Source: JAIVGV01 sp032229975 (GTDB lineage: Bacteria; Acidobacteriota; Blastocatellia; Pyrinomonadales; Pyrinomonadaceae). From it: DNA of 64,000 bases. The stretch is from the NCBI GenBank assembly GCA_032229975.1, contig JAVXVG010000003.1:16422-80421 (forward strand). Direction: 5' to 3'. Shown here one piece after another: positions 18,004 to 27,493 of this stretch. The notes below the pieces were generated by a model. That model was not told where the DNA came from and searched no databases. It worked only from the letters and a program-made list of their open reading frames with translations. Numbering within the stretch: the stretch's first letter is position 1; each line of letters starts with the position of its first letter. The position numbers and the translations under genes are program-made.

Positions 18004-19416
18004 TCACACCACGCACTCGTCGAGCAGCACGCGCCCGGTCATCTCCGTCGGGACTGGCAGGCCGAGCAGCGCGAGCAGCGTGGGCGCGAGATCGAGGTTG
18101 TCGCACGATGCGATGTGGCCGCCGCGCCGGATGCCTGCGCCGTAGATCATCAACACGCCCTGCGGATGATGAAAGCCAGACTTGACGAGCCCCGTGCTAT
18201 AGACGAGGTCTTCAAAGCGATAGGTCTCTTCCGGCCCGGCCCGGCGCGGGAAGTGGCAGCGCGATTCTTCCGTCACTTCGTCGTAGTGGCGTAAGGTGAC
18301 GGTCAGACTGTTGTCGAGCGTCTGAAGATTGAACATCGGCTGCGCGGGCGTGTCGATGTATGCGGCTGAGAGTGCGCCCGTCACTTCCTTCAGAGTCTCA
18401 GGCGTGTCGGGGTAGATGTTGAACTGATCCGACATCGTGTTGAGCGCGCGTGCGCGGCCCTCGACGCCGATGATTTCGAGCAACCGATCCAGCGAGCGCA
18501 TCTGCGCGATATACTTGCCGCGTCGCAGCTCGCTGATGAACGGCTGCTGGCCCATGCTCGATGCGACGACGAGCACCGTGTCTTCGTCGAGCAAGCTCAT
18601 CATGTCGGCGAGCAGCGCATCCGCCGTGCGATAGCCGTGCGCGATGGCGTCGCCGTAGTTGCGCACCTCTTCGTCCGTCGCCGACTGCGGGAACAGCTCA
18701 GGCTGCATCGCCTTCCAGTAGGTGTGCATGTAGTGTGCGACGTGGTTCGAGTGGAACGAGGCGAAGTCGGGCCGGTGCTGACGATAGAGACGACTGAAGA
18801 AGTCGAAGTTGACGGCGGGCTGCAAAGCGACGCGCTGCCAGCGCGAGCCCGGTTCGGTTCGTTCGCGCACGAGTTGACGCGCGACACGCGTCATCGTCTT
18901 CGGCTTGAGACCTAAGCCGACGAGCTTCGCGCCGAGCTTCGCCTTGAAGATGAGCCCGTCGCCGTCCGAGGGCAGACGCACCGAGCGCGTGTAGGTGAGA
19001 TTCAATTCCTGAATCGGTCGCAGCGATGCCGGATGCGTCTGCGTGTCGGGCGCGAAGGTGTCGGGAATGTAGAAGCCTCTGACCGCGCGAGGGGGCCACG
19101 AGCAGAGACTGCCATAGACGCCGACGCTCAGGCCCTGCTCATCGCACAACTCCCAGATGCGCTTGGCGCGGATCGATTCGGGCGGCTGTTGCAGGAAAAA
19201 GACGTTATGCTCCGCCTGCGTGCGTCCCGTATAGACGGTCGTCCAAGTGATCCACGGATCGAGTTGCGGCGGCATATCCACGCTCAGAGGCGCAGCCCAC
19301 GTGCCTTCCGCCTTGAGTCGCGCGAAGGTTGGCAGTTGCCCGCGCTCGATCAACGGATCAATGAGCGTCCAAGTGATCTCGTTCAACTCGACCAGCAGAA
19401 CTTTTTTCCGCGCCAT
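18004..19416 (-). CDS. Alkaline phosphatase superfamily protein (phosphodiesterase/phosphotransferase-like)
   Basis: 470 residues from the ATG at 19416, which has GAGAGA about 7 nt upstream. The N-terminus is MARKKVLLVELNEITWTLID. DPWITWTTVYTGRTQAEHNV carries the nucleophile Thr of the type I phosphodiesterase/nucleotide pyrophosphatase fold, and the C-terminus HPQGVLMIYGAGIRRGGH leads into DLAPTLLALLGLPVP. The first metal ligand region reads ELNE rather than the usual D-G, so the exact activity is uncertain. Members in envelope loci can move phospho-substituents onto glycans. It lies 11 bp after the GT4 gene. Confidence 0.75.
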   Translation of the reverse strand: MARKKVLLVELNEITWTLIDPLIERGQLPTFARLKAEGTWAAPLSVDMPPQLDPWITWTTVYTGRTQAEHNVFFLQQPPESIRAKRIWELCDEQGLSVGVYGSLCSWPPRAVRGFYIPDTFAPDTQTHPASLRPIQELNLTYTRSVRLPSDGDGLIFKAKLGAKLVGLGLKPKTMTRVARQLVRERTEPGSRWQRVALQPAVNFDFFSRLYRQHRPDFASFHSNHVAHYMHTYWKAMQPELFPQSATDEEVRNYGDAIAHGYRTADALLADMMSLLDEDTVLVVASSMGQQPFISELRRGKYIAQMRSLDRLLEIIGVEGRARALNTMSDQFNIYPDTPETLKEVTGALSAAYIDTPAQPMFNLQTLDNSLTVTLRHYDEVTEESRCHFPRRAGPEETYRFEDLVYSTGLVKSGFHHPQGVLMIYGAGIRRGGHIASCDNLDLAPTLLALLGLPVPTEMTGRVLLDECVV

Positions 19417-19427
19417 ACTATTCTCTC

Positions 19428-20657
19428 TCAAATGCACTCGCACCCCTTGTTGACTTGAATCGCGCCTTCACCGACCTCGCCGCGCGCCAACTCATGATAG
19501 AGCTTCAACCATGCACCGCGCACGGACGCCCAACTGTAATTATCGCACGCGCGCCGCGCCGCGCCGGCGATGCGCGCCGTTAACTTCTCGTCTTCGAGCA
19601 GACGGAGCGCGCACGCGGCCATCGCTTCGTGATCGCCGCGACGCACGAGCAGGCCCGTCTCGCCGTCGGTCAAGATGTAAGGGATGCCGCCCGCGTCCGT
19701 CGTCACGACGGGCAGGCCCGATGCGTAAGCCTCGATGATCGAGCCCGGCATATTATCAATGTCCGAGCTGTTCAGATAGATGTCCGCCGCGTCGTACAAC
19801 TCGTGCATCCGCTCTTGCGCGATGCGACCGGCGAAGGTCGTGTTTTTGAGATCGAGTTCGCGCGCGAGTCGTTCGAGCTTCGCGCGTTGGCTTCCGTCGC
19901 CCGCCACCGTCAAACGCGCTTCGGGGAAACGCGCTTGCACGAGCGCGAAGGCGCGTAAGGTGCAGCCGACGTTGTAGAGCGGCTCAAGATTTCGGTTCGA
20001 CAGAAAGATGGGACGCAGGGGCGTGCGCTCGCGGAAGCGGAAGCGTTCGGTCTCGACGATGTTGAAGATGGCCCGCGCGCGCAAGTTGAAACGCGCGAAG
20101 ACATCGACGAGATAACCCGAAGGCGCGACGATCACGTCGGGCAGACGCAAGAGCCTGCGTGCCGCGCGCGAGCGACGCAAATGATCTTCGGCCTCGCCGC
20201 TACGATAGTTCAAGACGATGCGCTTGCCGTAGAGCTTCGATGCAAGCAGCGCGGGTGTCGGCGAGATGATGAACGACAAGTAGGAAGCTGAGAAGACGTG
20301 GATCACGTCGTAGCGTCGCACCTCGCCGAGTAGTCGCAGCCAGTAGAGCGCGGTCGTGCGAATGCTTCGCACATACTTCACCGCCTGCCAGCGACGCAGA
20401 GAGCGCGGGAACTCCGGGTTGATCGGCAGGAAGCCGACTTCGAGCGAAGGTTCTGCGCGCAACTGTTCGAGCAGCCGCGCAGCTTGCACGGCCTGCCCGC
20501 CGAGAATGTCGAGGGCCGGAGCGACGATGAGCACGCGCACGACGGGCGACGTTGCGACGGATGACGCGGCAAAGGGCAACGTCGCAGCGTCGCGCGACGC
20601 TTCACCGTCGCGCCGTTGCGCGTCGCTCTGTCGTGTCGTTGTCATCGCTTCAGTCAT
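19428..20657 (-). CDS. GT4-family glycosyltransferase
   Basis: 409 residues from ATG 20657 (GTG 20663 and ATG 20645 also in frame). The first 40 residues are low-complexity. The fold starts VRVLIVAPALDILGGQAVQA and includes FLSNRNLEPLYNVGCTLRAF, TVAGDGSQRAKLERLA and the donor-binding DNMPGSIIEAYASGLPVVTT with the E-x7-type motif. A retaining sugar transferase acting on the cytoplasmic face is expected; donor sugar unknown. It is 53 bp downstream of another GT4 in the same run. Confidence 0.85.
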   Translation of the reverse strand: MTEAMTTTRQSDAQRRDGEASRDAATLPFAASSVATSPVVRVLIVAPALDILGGQAVQAARLLEQLRAEPSLEVGFLPINPEFPRSLRRWQAVKYVRSIRTTALYWLRLLGEVRRYDVIHVFSASYLSFIISPTPALLASKLYGKRIVLNYRSGEAEDHLRRSRAARRLLRLPDVIVAPSGYLVDVFARFNLRARAIFNIVETERFRFRERTPLRPIFLSNRNLEPLYNVGCTLRAFALVQARFPEARLTVAGDGSQRAKLERLARELDLKNTTFAGRIAQERMHELYDAADIYLNSSDIDNMPGSIIEAYASGLPVVTTDAGGIPYILTDGETGLLVRRGDHEAMAACALRLLEDEKLTARIAGAARRACDNYSWASVRGAWLKLYHELARGEVGEGAIQVNKGCECI

Positions 20658-20710
20658 CGTCACTATCGTCTCGCACGCGTTGCTGTCGTCTCGTCCGCGT
20701 TAGTTAGTCG

Positions 20711-21904
20711 CTAACGCTGCGCACCCTGCGCCGCACGTTGCGCGCTTTCGTTCGCGCGCGGACTCTTGCGCTCAAGTAATTTTTGATAGAGATGCTCGGT
20801 GCGTTCGAGCTGCGCGGCGCAGGAGAATTTTTGCTCGACGACCTCGCGACCGCGCCGTCCCATCTCTCGCGCGCGCTCCGCATCTTGCAGCAGCGCGACG
20901 ATGCGCGTTGCCATCGCTTCATCGTCGCCGGGCGCGACGATGAAGCCGGTCTGGCCCTCGACGATTGCCTCGCGCGCGCCGCCGATGTCGGTCGCAACGA
21001 CGGGACGCGCCGCCGCCATGTACTCCGTGATCGAATTCGAGAATCCTTCGACGCCGCGCGAGCTGAGCACGCACACCTCTGAAATGTTGAGCAACTCCGA
21101 CACTTCCGCGCAGCGACCCGTGAAGAAGGCGTGATCACGCAAGCCAAGCTCTGCGGCATAAACGCGCGTCTGCTCTAACAACTGGCCCTCGCCCGCGAGC
21201 ACGAACGCAGCTTCGGGCACAGCCTCGCGCACGCGTCGTGCGGCGCGAAGGAACGTCGATTGATCTTTCATCGCGTGGCGCATATTAGCCACGATGGTGA
21301 CGAAGCGGCGCGCGCCTCCGGTCGGTAGGTTGAAGAGTCGCAAGGCTTCTTCGCGTGAGAGTCGCGGCTGCGGCGCGACGCGCCGAACGTCCATGCCGTT
21401 GTAGATCGTCACGAGCTTGCGCGCAGGGAGGCCCGATGCGATCAGTTCTTGTCGTACTGCGTCAGAGTTGGCAACAACCGCGTGCGCGAGTTTATATGCA
21501 CGTCGCTCCGTCCAGAGCTGCGCGCGTGTCTTCGTGCCCGCCGTCTCGCGACGCGCGGCGATGCGGACAGGCACGTGGGCCAGAGCAGCCGCCGTCATGC
21601 CGAAGACGTTGGTGTAGAAGTCGAACGTCTGCACGATGTCGATCTCTCGCTCGCGCAGGTAGCGCGCGCAGCGACGCAGTTGAGCGATCATGTTGCGGTC
21701 GTAGAAACTAGTGAGCGGGAACGATGGAATCTCGCCCAAGTTCAAACGCTCGACTTCGCCGCGCAGCACGCCGCCATCTTTGAGGCACGCGACGCGGACG
21801 CGATAGCGGCCCGACTCGTGGAGCAGTCGGGCCAACTGCACAGCCTGACGCTCGCTGCCGCCCTGATCGAAGCTGCTCGTGAAGATGACGACGTTTGGTT
21901 TCAT
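20711..21904 (-). CDS. GT4-family glycosyltransferase
   Basis: 397 residues starting MKPNVVIFTSSFDQGGSERQ. The ATG at 21904 places the gene 28 bp after the amidotransferase stop; longer in-frame starts would overlap that gene without benefit. Donor-domain motifs are ANMRHAMKDQSTFLRAARRV, LAGEGQLLEQ and SSRGVEGFSNSITEYMAAAR. SNSITEYMA is the family's E-containing nucleotide-sugar contact. A retaining transferase of a sugar repeat unit is expected. Confidence 0.85.
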   Translation of the reverse strand: MKPNVVIFTSSFDQGGSERQAVQLARLLHESGRYRVRVACLKDGGVLRGEVERLNLGEIPSFPLTSFYDRNMIAQLRRCARYLREREIDIVQTFDFYTNVFGMTAAALAHVPVRIAARRETAGTKTRAQLWTERRAYKLAHAVVANSDAVRQELIASGLPARKLVTIYNGMDVRRVAPQPRLSREEALRLFNLPTGGARRFVTIVANMRHAMKDQSTFLRAARRVREAVPEAAFVLAGEGQLLEQTRVYAAELGLRDHAFFTGRCAEVSELLNISEVCVLSSRGVEGFSNSITEYMAAARPVVATDIGGAREAIVEGQTGFIVAPGDDEAMATRIVALLQDAERAREMGRRGREVVEQKFSCAAQLERTEHLYQKLLERKSPRANESAQRAAQGAQR

Positions 21905-21932
21905 CTTGAATGCAGTGACTCGCAAACTAGCG

Positions 21933-23873
21933 TCACGCACGACTCGTTGCGTGCGACAACTTCTCATCGGCAGGTTTTAAAACTTCTGTCGCGTTCGACA
22001 TCGCGCCCGCACCGCTTTCGCTCTGTTCGTGCCTGAACCACGTTTCGAGCACGAAGATGTACCAGAGTTGATTCGGCACGAAGCCGCGCGCGGCGGTTCG
22101 TTGTAAAAGATCGCGCGCGGCTGTCGCGTCGATCCAGCCGCGTTGTTCAATGAGTGAATCGGTCAATAACTCTTCGAGCCGCGCGCGCCAGCGACCCGCG
22201 AGCCAACGCCCGACAGGTACGCCGAAGCCGCGCTTGCGACCGTGTGCAACGCGCTCGCCCAAGTGTCTGCGTGCCAGCTCGCGCAGGATCGCTTTCTGTT
22301 GCCCGCCTCGCAGGCGCACGTCATAAGGCAACCGCGCGGCGAACTCCCACAAATCTTGATCGAGGAAGGGCGAGCGCGCTTCGAGCGCGTGACGCATCGT
22401 CGCGCCGTCAACCTTTGTCAGATACTCGCCGACGAAGCGCGTGCGACGGTCGTACTCTAAAAATTCCGTCAGCATACGCCGCGCCGACGCGTGCGACCAC
22501 GGGATGAGACGCTGCTCGACGTTTGCATCTCGCAAGCGCGCGCCGAGCAGGCCCTCGCGCAGATAGACGGGCAGCCCGTCGTGCGCGGAAGTGACCGCGC
22601 CGAGACCGCCGGTCGAGTAGTTGAGAAACGAAGCGGCGCGTCTCAACGATCCGGCGCGCGGCACGTGGGGGCCAGCTTTGAGCCACGCGCGCGCGGCGGT
22701 CGCGGGCAGACGGCGCGCAAGTCGTTCGGCGAGGTAAAAATGTTTGTGTTCGGGGTAGCCGAGAAAAACGTCGTCGCCTCCGTCGCCGGTCAAGAGCACG
22801 GTCGCCTCGTCTTTGACGGCGCGCGAGACTCTCAGCATTCCGAGCGCGGACGCGCACGCGAATGGCTCTGCGTAAGCCGACACTTGCTCCTCGACCGAGG
22901 GCGCGTCGTCTGCCGAGAGCGCGAGCACGCGATGCTTGATCTTTAAGTGTCCGGCCGTTGCGCGTGCGTCTGCCGTCTCGTCCCATTCGTCGCCGGGCGT
23001 GCCCACTGTGAAGGCCGTCACGTCGCCGCCGAGCTTCGCGATGGCCCAACAGACCAGACTCGAATCGACACCGCCGCTCAACAGCGATCCGACCGGCACG
23101 TCGGCGAACAGACGCATCTCGACCGCGCGCACGAACAGTCGCTCTGTCTCTTCGACAGCTTCATCGAACGAAGGCGCATCGTCGTTCGACGCGACGGGCG
23201 GCGTCCAGTAGGTGCGTGCGCGCGCGCCACTTTCTTTTGACCATTCGACGATCTCGCCCGCCGCCACTTTCGTCGCGCCCTCGTAGATCACGCGCGAGTC
23301 CGGCACGTAACCGAACTCTAAATAATCGACGACCGATTGATCGTCTATCTCTCCGACTAGTCCGGCCCTCTTGAGGGCGCGCACGTGGGAAGCGAACGCG
23401 ATGCCGCCTTCATTGAGGCTCGCATAGACGAGCGGCTTGACGCCGAGTCGGTCGCGCACGAGAAACAGTTTGCGCTCTCGCTCATCCCACAGACCGAAGG
23501 CGAACATCCCGCGCAGACGCGCGACCAGAGCATCGATGCCCCACACGCGATAGCCTTCGACGAGAACTTCGGTGTCGGTCTGACTGTGAAAGAGCGTGCC
23601 GCGCGCTTCGAGTTCGCGGCGCAGCTCGCGGAAGTTGTAGATCGCGCCGTTGAAGGCGACGCCAACCTCGCCGTCAGCCGAGAGCATCGGCTGGTGGCCC
23701 GCTTCGCTCAGATCGAAGATCGCGAGTCGGCGGTGTCCGAGCACGCACGCGCGCCAAGCGTGTGAGCCTTCGCCGTCGGGCCCCCGTCGCGCGAGCGCAC
23801 ACGTCATCAGTCGCACCGCGTCCCTCGCGCCGCGCGCGTCCTCGAATCCAGCGATGCCTGCGATGCCGCACAT
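21933..23873 (-). CDS. Asparagine synthase-type glutamine amidotransferase (copy 2, divergent)
   Basis: 646 residues from MCGIAGI (ATG 23873), giving the N-terminal Cys nucleophile. RRGPDGEGSH, FNGAIYNFRELR and the ATP loop LSGGVDSSLVCWAIAKL are present. Compared with the other copies it has a shifted GTPGDEWDETADA segment after the loop and GDGGDDVFLGYPEHK, so it is the most divergent of the four and may use a different acceptor. It is followed by a GT4 gene after 28 bp and preceded by copy 3 after 50 bp. Sugar-uronate amidation is inferred; asparagine synthesis is possible. Confidence 0.87.
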   Translation of the reverse strand: MCGIAGIAGFEDARGARDAVRLMTCALARRGPDGEGSHAWRACVLGHRRLAIFDLSEAGHQPMLSADGEVGVAFNGAIYNFRELRRELEARGTLFHSQTDTEVLVEGYRVWGIDALVARLRGMFAFGLWDERERKLFLVRDRLGVKPLVYASLNEGGIAFASHVRALKRAGLVGEIDDQSVVDYLEFGYVPDSRVIYEGATKVAAGEIVEWSKESGARARTYWTPPVASNDDAPSFDEAVEETERLFVRAVEMRLFADVPVGSLLSGGVDSSLVCWAIAKLGGDVTAFTVGTPGDEWDETADARATAGHLKIKHRVLALSADDAPSVEEQVSAYAEPFACASALGMLRVSRAVKDEATVLLTGDGGDDVFLGYPEHKHFYLAERLARRLPATAARAWLKAGPHVPRAGSLRRAASFLNYSTGGLGAVTSAHDGLPVYLREGLLGARLRDANVEQRLIPWSHASARRMLTEFLEYDRRTRFVGEYLTKVDGATMRHALEARSPFLDQDLWEFAARLPYDVRLRGGQQKAILRELARRHLGERVAHGRKRGFGVPVGRWLAGRWRARLEELLTDSLIEQRGWIDATAARDLLQRTAARGFVPNQLWYIFVLETWFRHEQSESGAGAMSNATEVLKPADEKLSHATSRA

Positions 23874-23923
23874 GACTTTGAGACCTGTCCTCGTTAAAGA
23901 CTCAAACGATCCGGCTATCCACC

Positions 23924-25864
23924 TTAACCGACCGCAACCGGCAGCGACGCATCGACAGCGACGCGCGCGTTCGCGCCCGCATCGTCGATGAAGATGCGAT
24001 GCCAGAGTTCGAGCATGAAGAGAGACCAGAGCGGCGCGGCGTGATCGCGTCGCCCGCGCTCGTGCTCGGATAACAACTGCGCGACGTAGGCCGGATCGAC
24101 GTAGCCGCGCGAGCGTGCGCGATGATCGGTCAGGGTGTCGCGCATCTGCTCGCGCAGTTGCGCGTTGATCCACTGCTGGATCGGCACGCCGAAGCCCTGC
24201 TTCGGGCGATGCAGAATCTCCGCAGGCACGAAGTCGGAGATCGCACGTTTGAAGATGTGTTTCGTCTCGCCGCCTCTGAGCTTGAGATGGGCCGGTATGC
24301 GCGCGACGAACTCGATCAACTTGTGATCGAGCAAAGGCGCGCGCGCTTCCAGAGAGACCGCCATGCTCATGCGATCGACTTTGGTCAGGATGTCGCCGGG
24401 CAGATAGGTCTTGCTGTCGAGGTAGAGCAGCGCGTCGAGCGGTTCATCTGTTTGCACGCGCGCGGCGAGTGAGCGGAAGGTCGCGCCCGTCGATTCGTCG
24501 TCTCTCAGTTGCGCGGCGAAGGCGTGCGTGTAGAGTGCGCGCTTCGTCAGTCGCGTGAAGACGGAGACGCTATCGAGAAAGCGATCCACGGCGTCGAGCG
24601 AGACGTTGTGCAGGTAGTTGCGCCCCCACGCGCCGTGCGGCAGGCGTTGACTCAAGGGGCGCATCAGGCCCTCGCGCACGACGCGCGGCACGCGCTCGAA
24701 GCTCGTGCGCTGCTGCTCGACGAGGTAGCGCGTGTAGCCCGCGAACAACTCGTCGCCGCCGTCGCCGGAGAGGGCCACCGTGACGTGCTCGCGCGCGAGC
24801 TTCGAGACCATGTAGGTCGGCAGCGCGGATGGATCGGCGAACGGCTCGTCGAAGTGCCACGCGAGCTCGTCAATGAGTTGGACGATGTCGGGCGTGACGA
24901 CGAACTCATGATGCTCCGTGTTGAAGTGTCGTGCGGTGACGCGCGCATATTTCAGTTCATCATAGCTGTCTTCGTTGAAGCCGATGGAGAAAGTCTTGAC
25001 GGGGCGATCTGTGTGTCGCGCCATCAAGCCGACGACCGCGCTCGAATCGATGCCGCCCGAGAGGAACGCGCCGAGCGGCACATCGGCGATCAGGCGTATG
25101 CGTACTGATTCGTCGAGCAGCGCGCGCAACTCTTCAAGGTAGTCTTCGGCGCGTCGCGTCTTCGCGCCGTCGTCGTGCGCGAACTCGAAATCCCAATATT
25201 GTTTGAGCGCGAGCGAGCCGTTCGCGTAAGTCAGATGATGGCCGGGCGGGAGTTTGTTGACGCCGCGCAGGATGCAGAGCGGATCGGGCACGTAGCCGAA
25301 CGTGAGATAAGCATCGACGGCTTGCGGGTTGATCTCGCGCTCGATCTCCGTGTGCTCCAAGAGCGACTTCAACTCGGAGCCAAAGACGAGCGTGCCGCGC
25401 GGCGTGAGCGCGTAGTAAAGCGGCTTCTTGCCGACGCGGTCGCGCGCCAGAAACAGCTCCTTCTTGCGCGCGTCCCAGATGGCGAAGGCGAACATCCCGC
25501 GCAAATGTTCGACGCAAGCCGCGCCATACTCTTCGTAGGCGTGAACAATCGCTTCGGTGTCGGAGTGCGTGCGAAATCGGTGGCCGCGCGCTTCGAGTTC
25601 CGCGTGCAGCTCTTTGAAATTATAGATTTCGCCGTTGAAGACGATGGTGACGCTGTCGTCCTCGTTTGAGATCGGCTGGTGGCCGCCCGCGAGATCGATG
25701 ATCGAGAGGCGACGCATTCCGAGCGCGACGTGATCGGCGACGAGCGTCCCCTGATCGTCGGGCCCCCTGTGCGTGATGACGCTTAACATCCGTTCGAGCA
25801 CGTCGGCGCGTTCGCGCGCCGGGGGCGCGTCGCGAGTGTTCACAAATCCGGCGATGCCACACAT
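23924..25864 (-). CDS. Asparagine synthase-type glutamine amidotransferase (copy 3)
   Basis: 646 residues from MCGIAGF (ATG 25864). The glutaminase domain has HRGPDDQGT and FNGEIYNFKELH; the synthetase domain has LSGGIDSSAVVGLMARHTD and GDGGDELFAGYTRYL. The C-terminal part RPKQGFGVPIQQW matches EPS-associated members. It is directly adjacent to copy 2, yet the two differ widely, so this is not a recent tandem duplication. Ammonia transfer to a carboxyl group via an acyl-adenylate is the family reaction. It lies 17 bp after the flippase gene. Confidence 0.88.
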   Translation of the reverse strand: MCGIAGFVNTRDAPPARERADVLERMLSVITHRGPDDQGTLVADHVALGMRRLSIIDLAGGHQPISNEDDSVTIVFNGEIYNFKELHAELEARGHRFRTHSDTEAIVHAYEEYGAACVEHLRGMFAFAIWDARKKELFLARDRVGKKPLYYALTPRGTLVFGSELKSLLEHTEIEREINPQAVDAYLTFGYVPDPLCILRGVNKLPPGHHLTYANGSLALKQYWDFEFAHDDGAKTRRAEDYLEELRALLDESVRIRLIADVPLGAFLSGGIDSSAVVGLMARHTDRPVKTFSIGFNEDSYDELKYARVTARHFNTEHHEFVVTPDIVQLIDELAWHFDEPFADPSALPTYMVSKLAREHVTVALSGDGGDELFAGYTRYLVEQQRTSFERVPRVVREGLMRPLSQRLPHGAWGRNYLHNVSLDAVDRFLDSVSVFTRLTKRALYTHAFAAQLRDDESTGATFRSLAARVQTDEPLDALLYLDSKTYLPGDILTKVDRMSMAVSLEARAPLLDHKLIEFVARIPAHLKLRGGETKHIFKRAISDFVPAEILHRPKQGFGVPIQQWINAQLREQMRDTLTDHRARSRGYVDPAYVAQLLSEHERGRRDHAAPLWSLFMLELWHRIFIDDAGANARVAVDASLPVAVG

Positions 25865-25881
25865 GAGTAGTTCTCTCGCTC

Positions 25882-27420
25882 TCAGATGACGGGCTGCGCG
25901 GCGCGGCGTGCGAAGCGACCGACGTGCGGCAGTCTGGCGAGACGGCCCGCGAGTGATGCGCGCTCTTCGGGCGTGATGATCCGCATCGTCCAGATCGCCA
26001 ACGCGTAAACGGACGCGAAGACCGAGCCGCACGCGACGAGTATGACGAACGGGCGTTGCCCTGAGAGCAGCGCGCGCACGATCCACGCCGCCGTGCCCGC
26101 AACGGTGGCCGCCGCCGCCAGCTTGCCCACGTCCTTCAACAACACCAAGTCGCGCGCACGCACGCCGACGATGCGCGCGGCTTTCGCGAGCGTGATGATG
26201 CGCTCGACGAAGTTGAAGCAGACGACGAGCGTGATGACGCCGACGAGTCCGAGTCGCGGCGTGCCGAACCAGAGCGCGGTGAGCATGGCGACGAAGAGCG
26301 CGGCGCGCAGTCGCAGCAGAAAGAAGCGATGCTCGGCGTAGGCGCGCATGACGGGATCGTAGATGCCCGACATGAAGTAGATCAAGATCATCGTCAGGTT
26401 GATGACGAAGACGGGCGTGCTCGCCAGATACTTCGCCGTGAAGAGGAAGAGTATGAACTCGCGCGCGACGACCACGAGCAGCGCGTAGATGGCGAAATAA
26501 ACGAGCGCGAGCTTGCGCATCATCGAAGCGGTCAGCGCGATGATCTCGCGTGGCCGGTTCTCCTTCTGCAAGAGGTTCACGCGCGGGATCATGACCGCGC
26601 CCACAGAGTCGCTGAGGATGTGTATGAGTGGGAGATCAAAACAGCCGGTGGAATAGACGGCGAAGGCGGCTGCGCCGAAGAAGTGCGAGACGAAATAGTT
26701 GTGCACGTCGAGCTGCAAGGCGTAGAGCAGTCCGGCCAGTCCGAGTGGTAGCGCGTAGCTCAACTGCCGGCCCAAGAGCGCGAAGTCGAGCCCGCGCGCA
26801 AACGCACGGAAGCGCACTTGCATATAGACGAGCAGCACGATGGCCTGCAACACGCCCTGCGCGATGGCCGCCCAGAGCAACGCCTCGACCGTGCCGAACA
26901 GAAGCGCGGCGGAGAGCATTAGGATCGCGCGCGTCACTTGCAGCGCGACGATCAAGACGGTCGCGATTCTCACCTCTTGATTCGCGAGCGCAAGATATTC
27001 GAGATGCGACGTGCCGACCCACAAGAGTATTAACAGACTGAGGAGCGGCGCGAGCGGCACGAGTTCGGTGCTGTTAAAGATCGTGACGAGCAGCACGGGG
27101 CGCAGGTAGAGCGCGAGCGCGGCTGCGCCCGCGACGAGCGCGAAGAAGAGCGTGATGTTCAAGACGACCGAGCCCTGTCGCTCGCGCTCGCGCGGCAGAA
27201 AGTAGAACGCGCTCATGTGAAAGCCGAGCGGCAGCACGTTGATGGCCGTCCCAACGACGAGGAAGACCTGTCGATAGACGCCGAGCGACTCTTGACTTAG
27301 ACGCCGCACGAGCAATAGCGGCAGCGCGAAGCTCGCCGCGAACGCGAGCGTGCGGGCCACCATCAGCCAGAATGCTCTGATGGTCAGCGACCCGCCTTCT
27401 TGTTTAATTTCAGACGCCAT
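25882..27420 (-). CDS. Wzx-type polysaccharide flippase (MOP superfamily)
   Basis: 512 residues from ATG 27420, which has AGGA at 6-nt spacing; an upstream in-frame ATG at 27462 lacks one. About twelve to fourteen hydrophobic helices span the whole chain. RTLAFAASFALPLLLVRRLS then SQESLGVYRQVFLVVGTAIN is the characteristic first helix pair of polysaccharide transporters (PST). It should flip undecaprenyl-linked repeat units across the inner membrane. It is the only flippase I recognise, against several polymerase-like proteins. Confidence 0.85.
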   Translation of the reverse strand: MASEIKQEGGSLTIRAFWLMVARTLAFAASFALPLLLVRRLSQESLGVYRQVFLVVGTAINVLPLGFHMSAFYFLPRERERQGSVVLNITLFFALVAGAAALALYLRPVLLVTIFNSTELVPLAPLLSLLILLWVGTSHLEYLALANQEVRIATVLIVALQVTRAILMLSAALLFGTVEALLWAAIAQGVLQAIVLLVYMQVRFRAFARGLDFALLGRQLSYALPLGLAGLLYALQLDVHNYFVSHFFGAAAFAVYSTGCFDLPLIHILSDSVGAVMIPRVNLLQKENRPREIIALTASMMRKLALVYFAIYALLVVVAREFILFLFTAKYLASTPVFVINLTMILIYFMSGIYDPVMRAYAEHRFFLLRLRAALFVAMLTALWFGTPRLGLVGVITLVVCFNFVERIITLAKAARIVGVRARDLVLLKDVGKLAAAATVAGTAAWIVRALLSGQRPFVILVACGSVFASVYALAIWTMRIITPEERASLAGRLARLPHVGRFARRAAQPVI

Positions 27421-27493
27421 GCGCCATCCTGTTAAGCTCCGGCCCCTTCGCTCGTCATTCAATTTTAATCAATCAACTTTTGATTTCACTCAT
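27421..27493. repeat. Intergenic micro-repeat spacer upstream of the flippase gene
   Basis: On the minus strand an AAAAGTTGA word occurs twice within about 20 nt (around 27466-27500), followed by related ATTGA/AATGA words. It is A/T-rich against GC-rich neighbours and sits between the GT2 stop and the flippase start. It belongs with the other local micro-repeat spacers by style, not by shared word. Confidence 0.4.

Noticed and set aside
23874..24173. 100-residue N-terminal extension of amidotransferase copy 2
   Set aside because: It would place the catalytic Cys inside the chain; the extension is arginine-rich and overlaps copy 3. The same reasoning removed extensions of copy 1 (15385-15465) and copy 3 (25865-26086).
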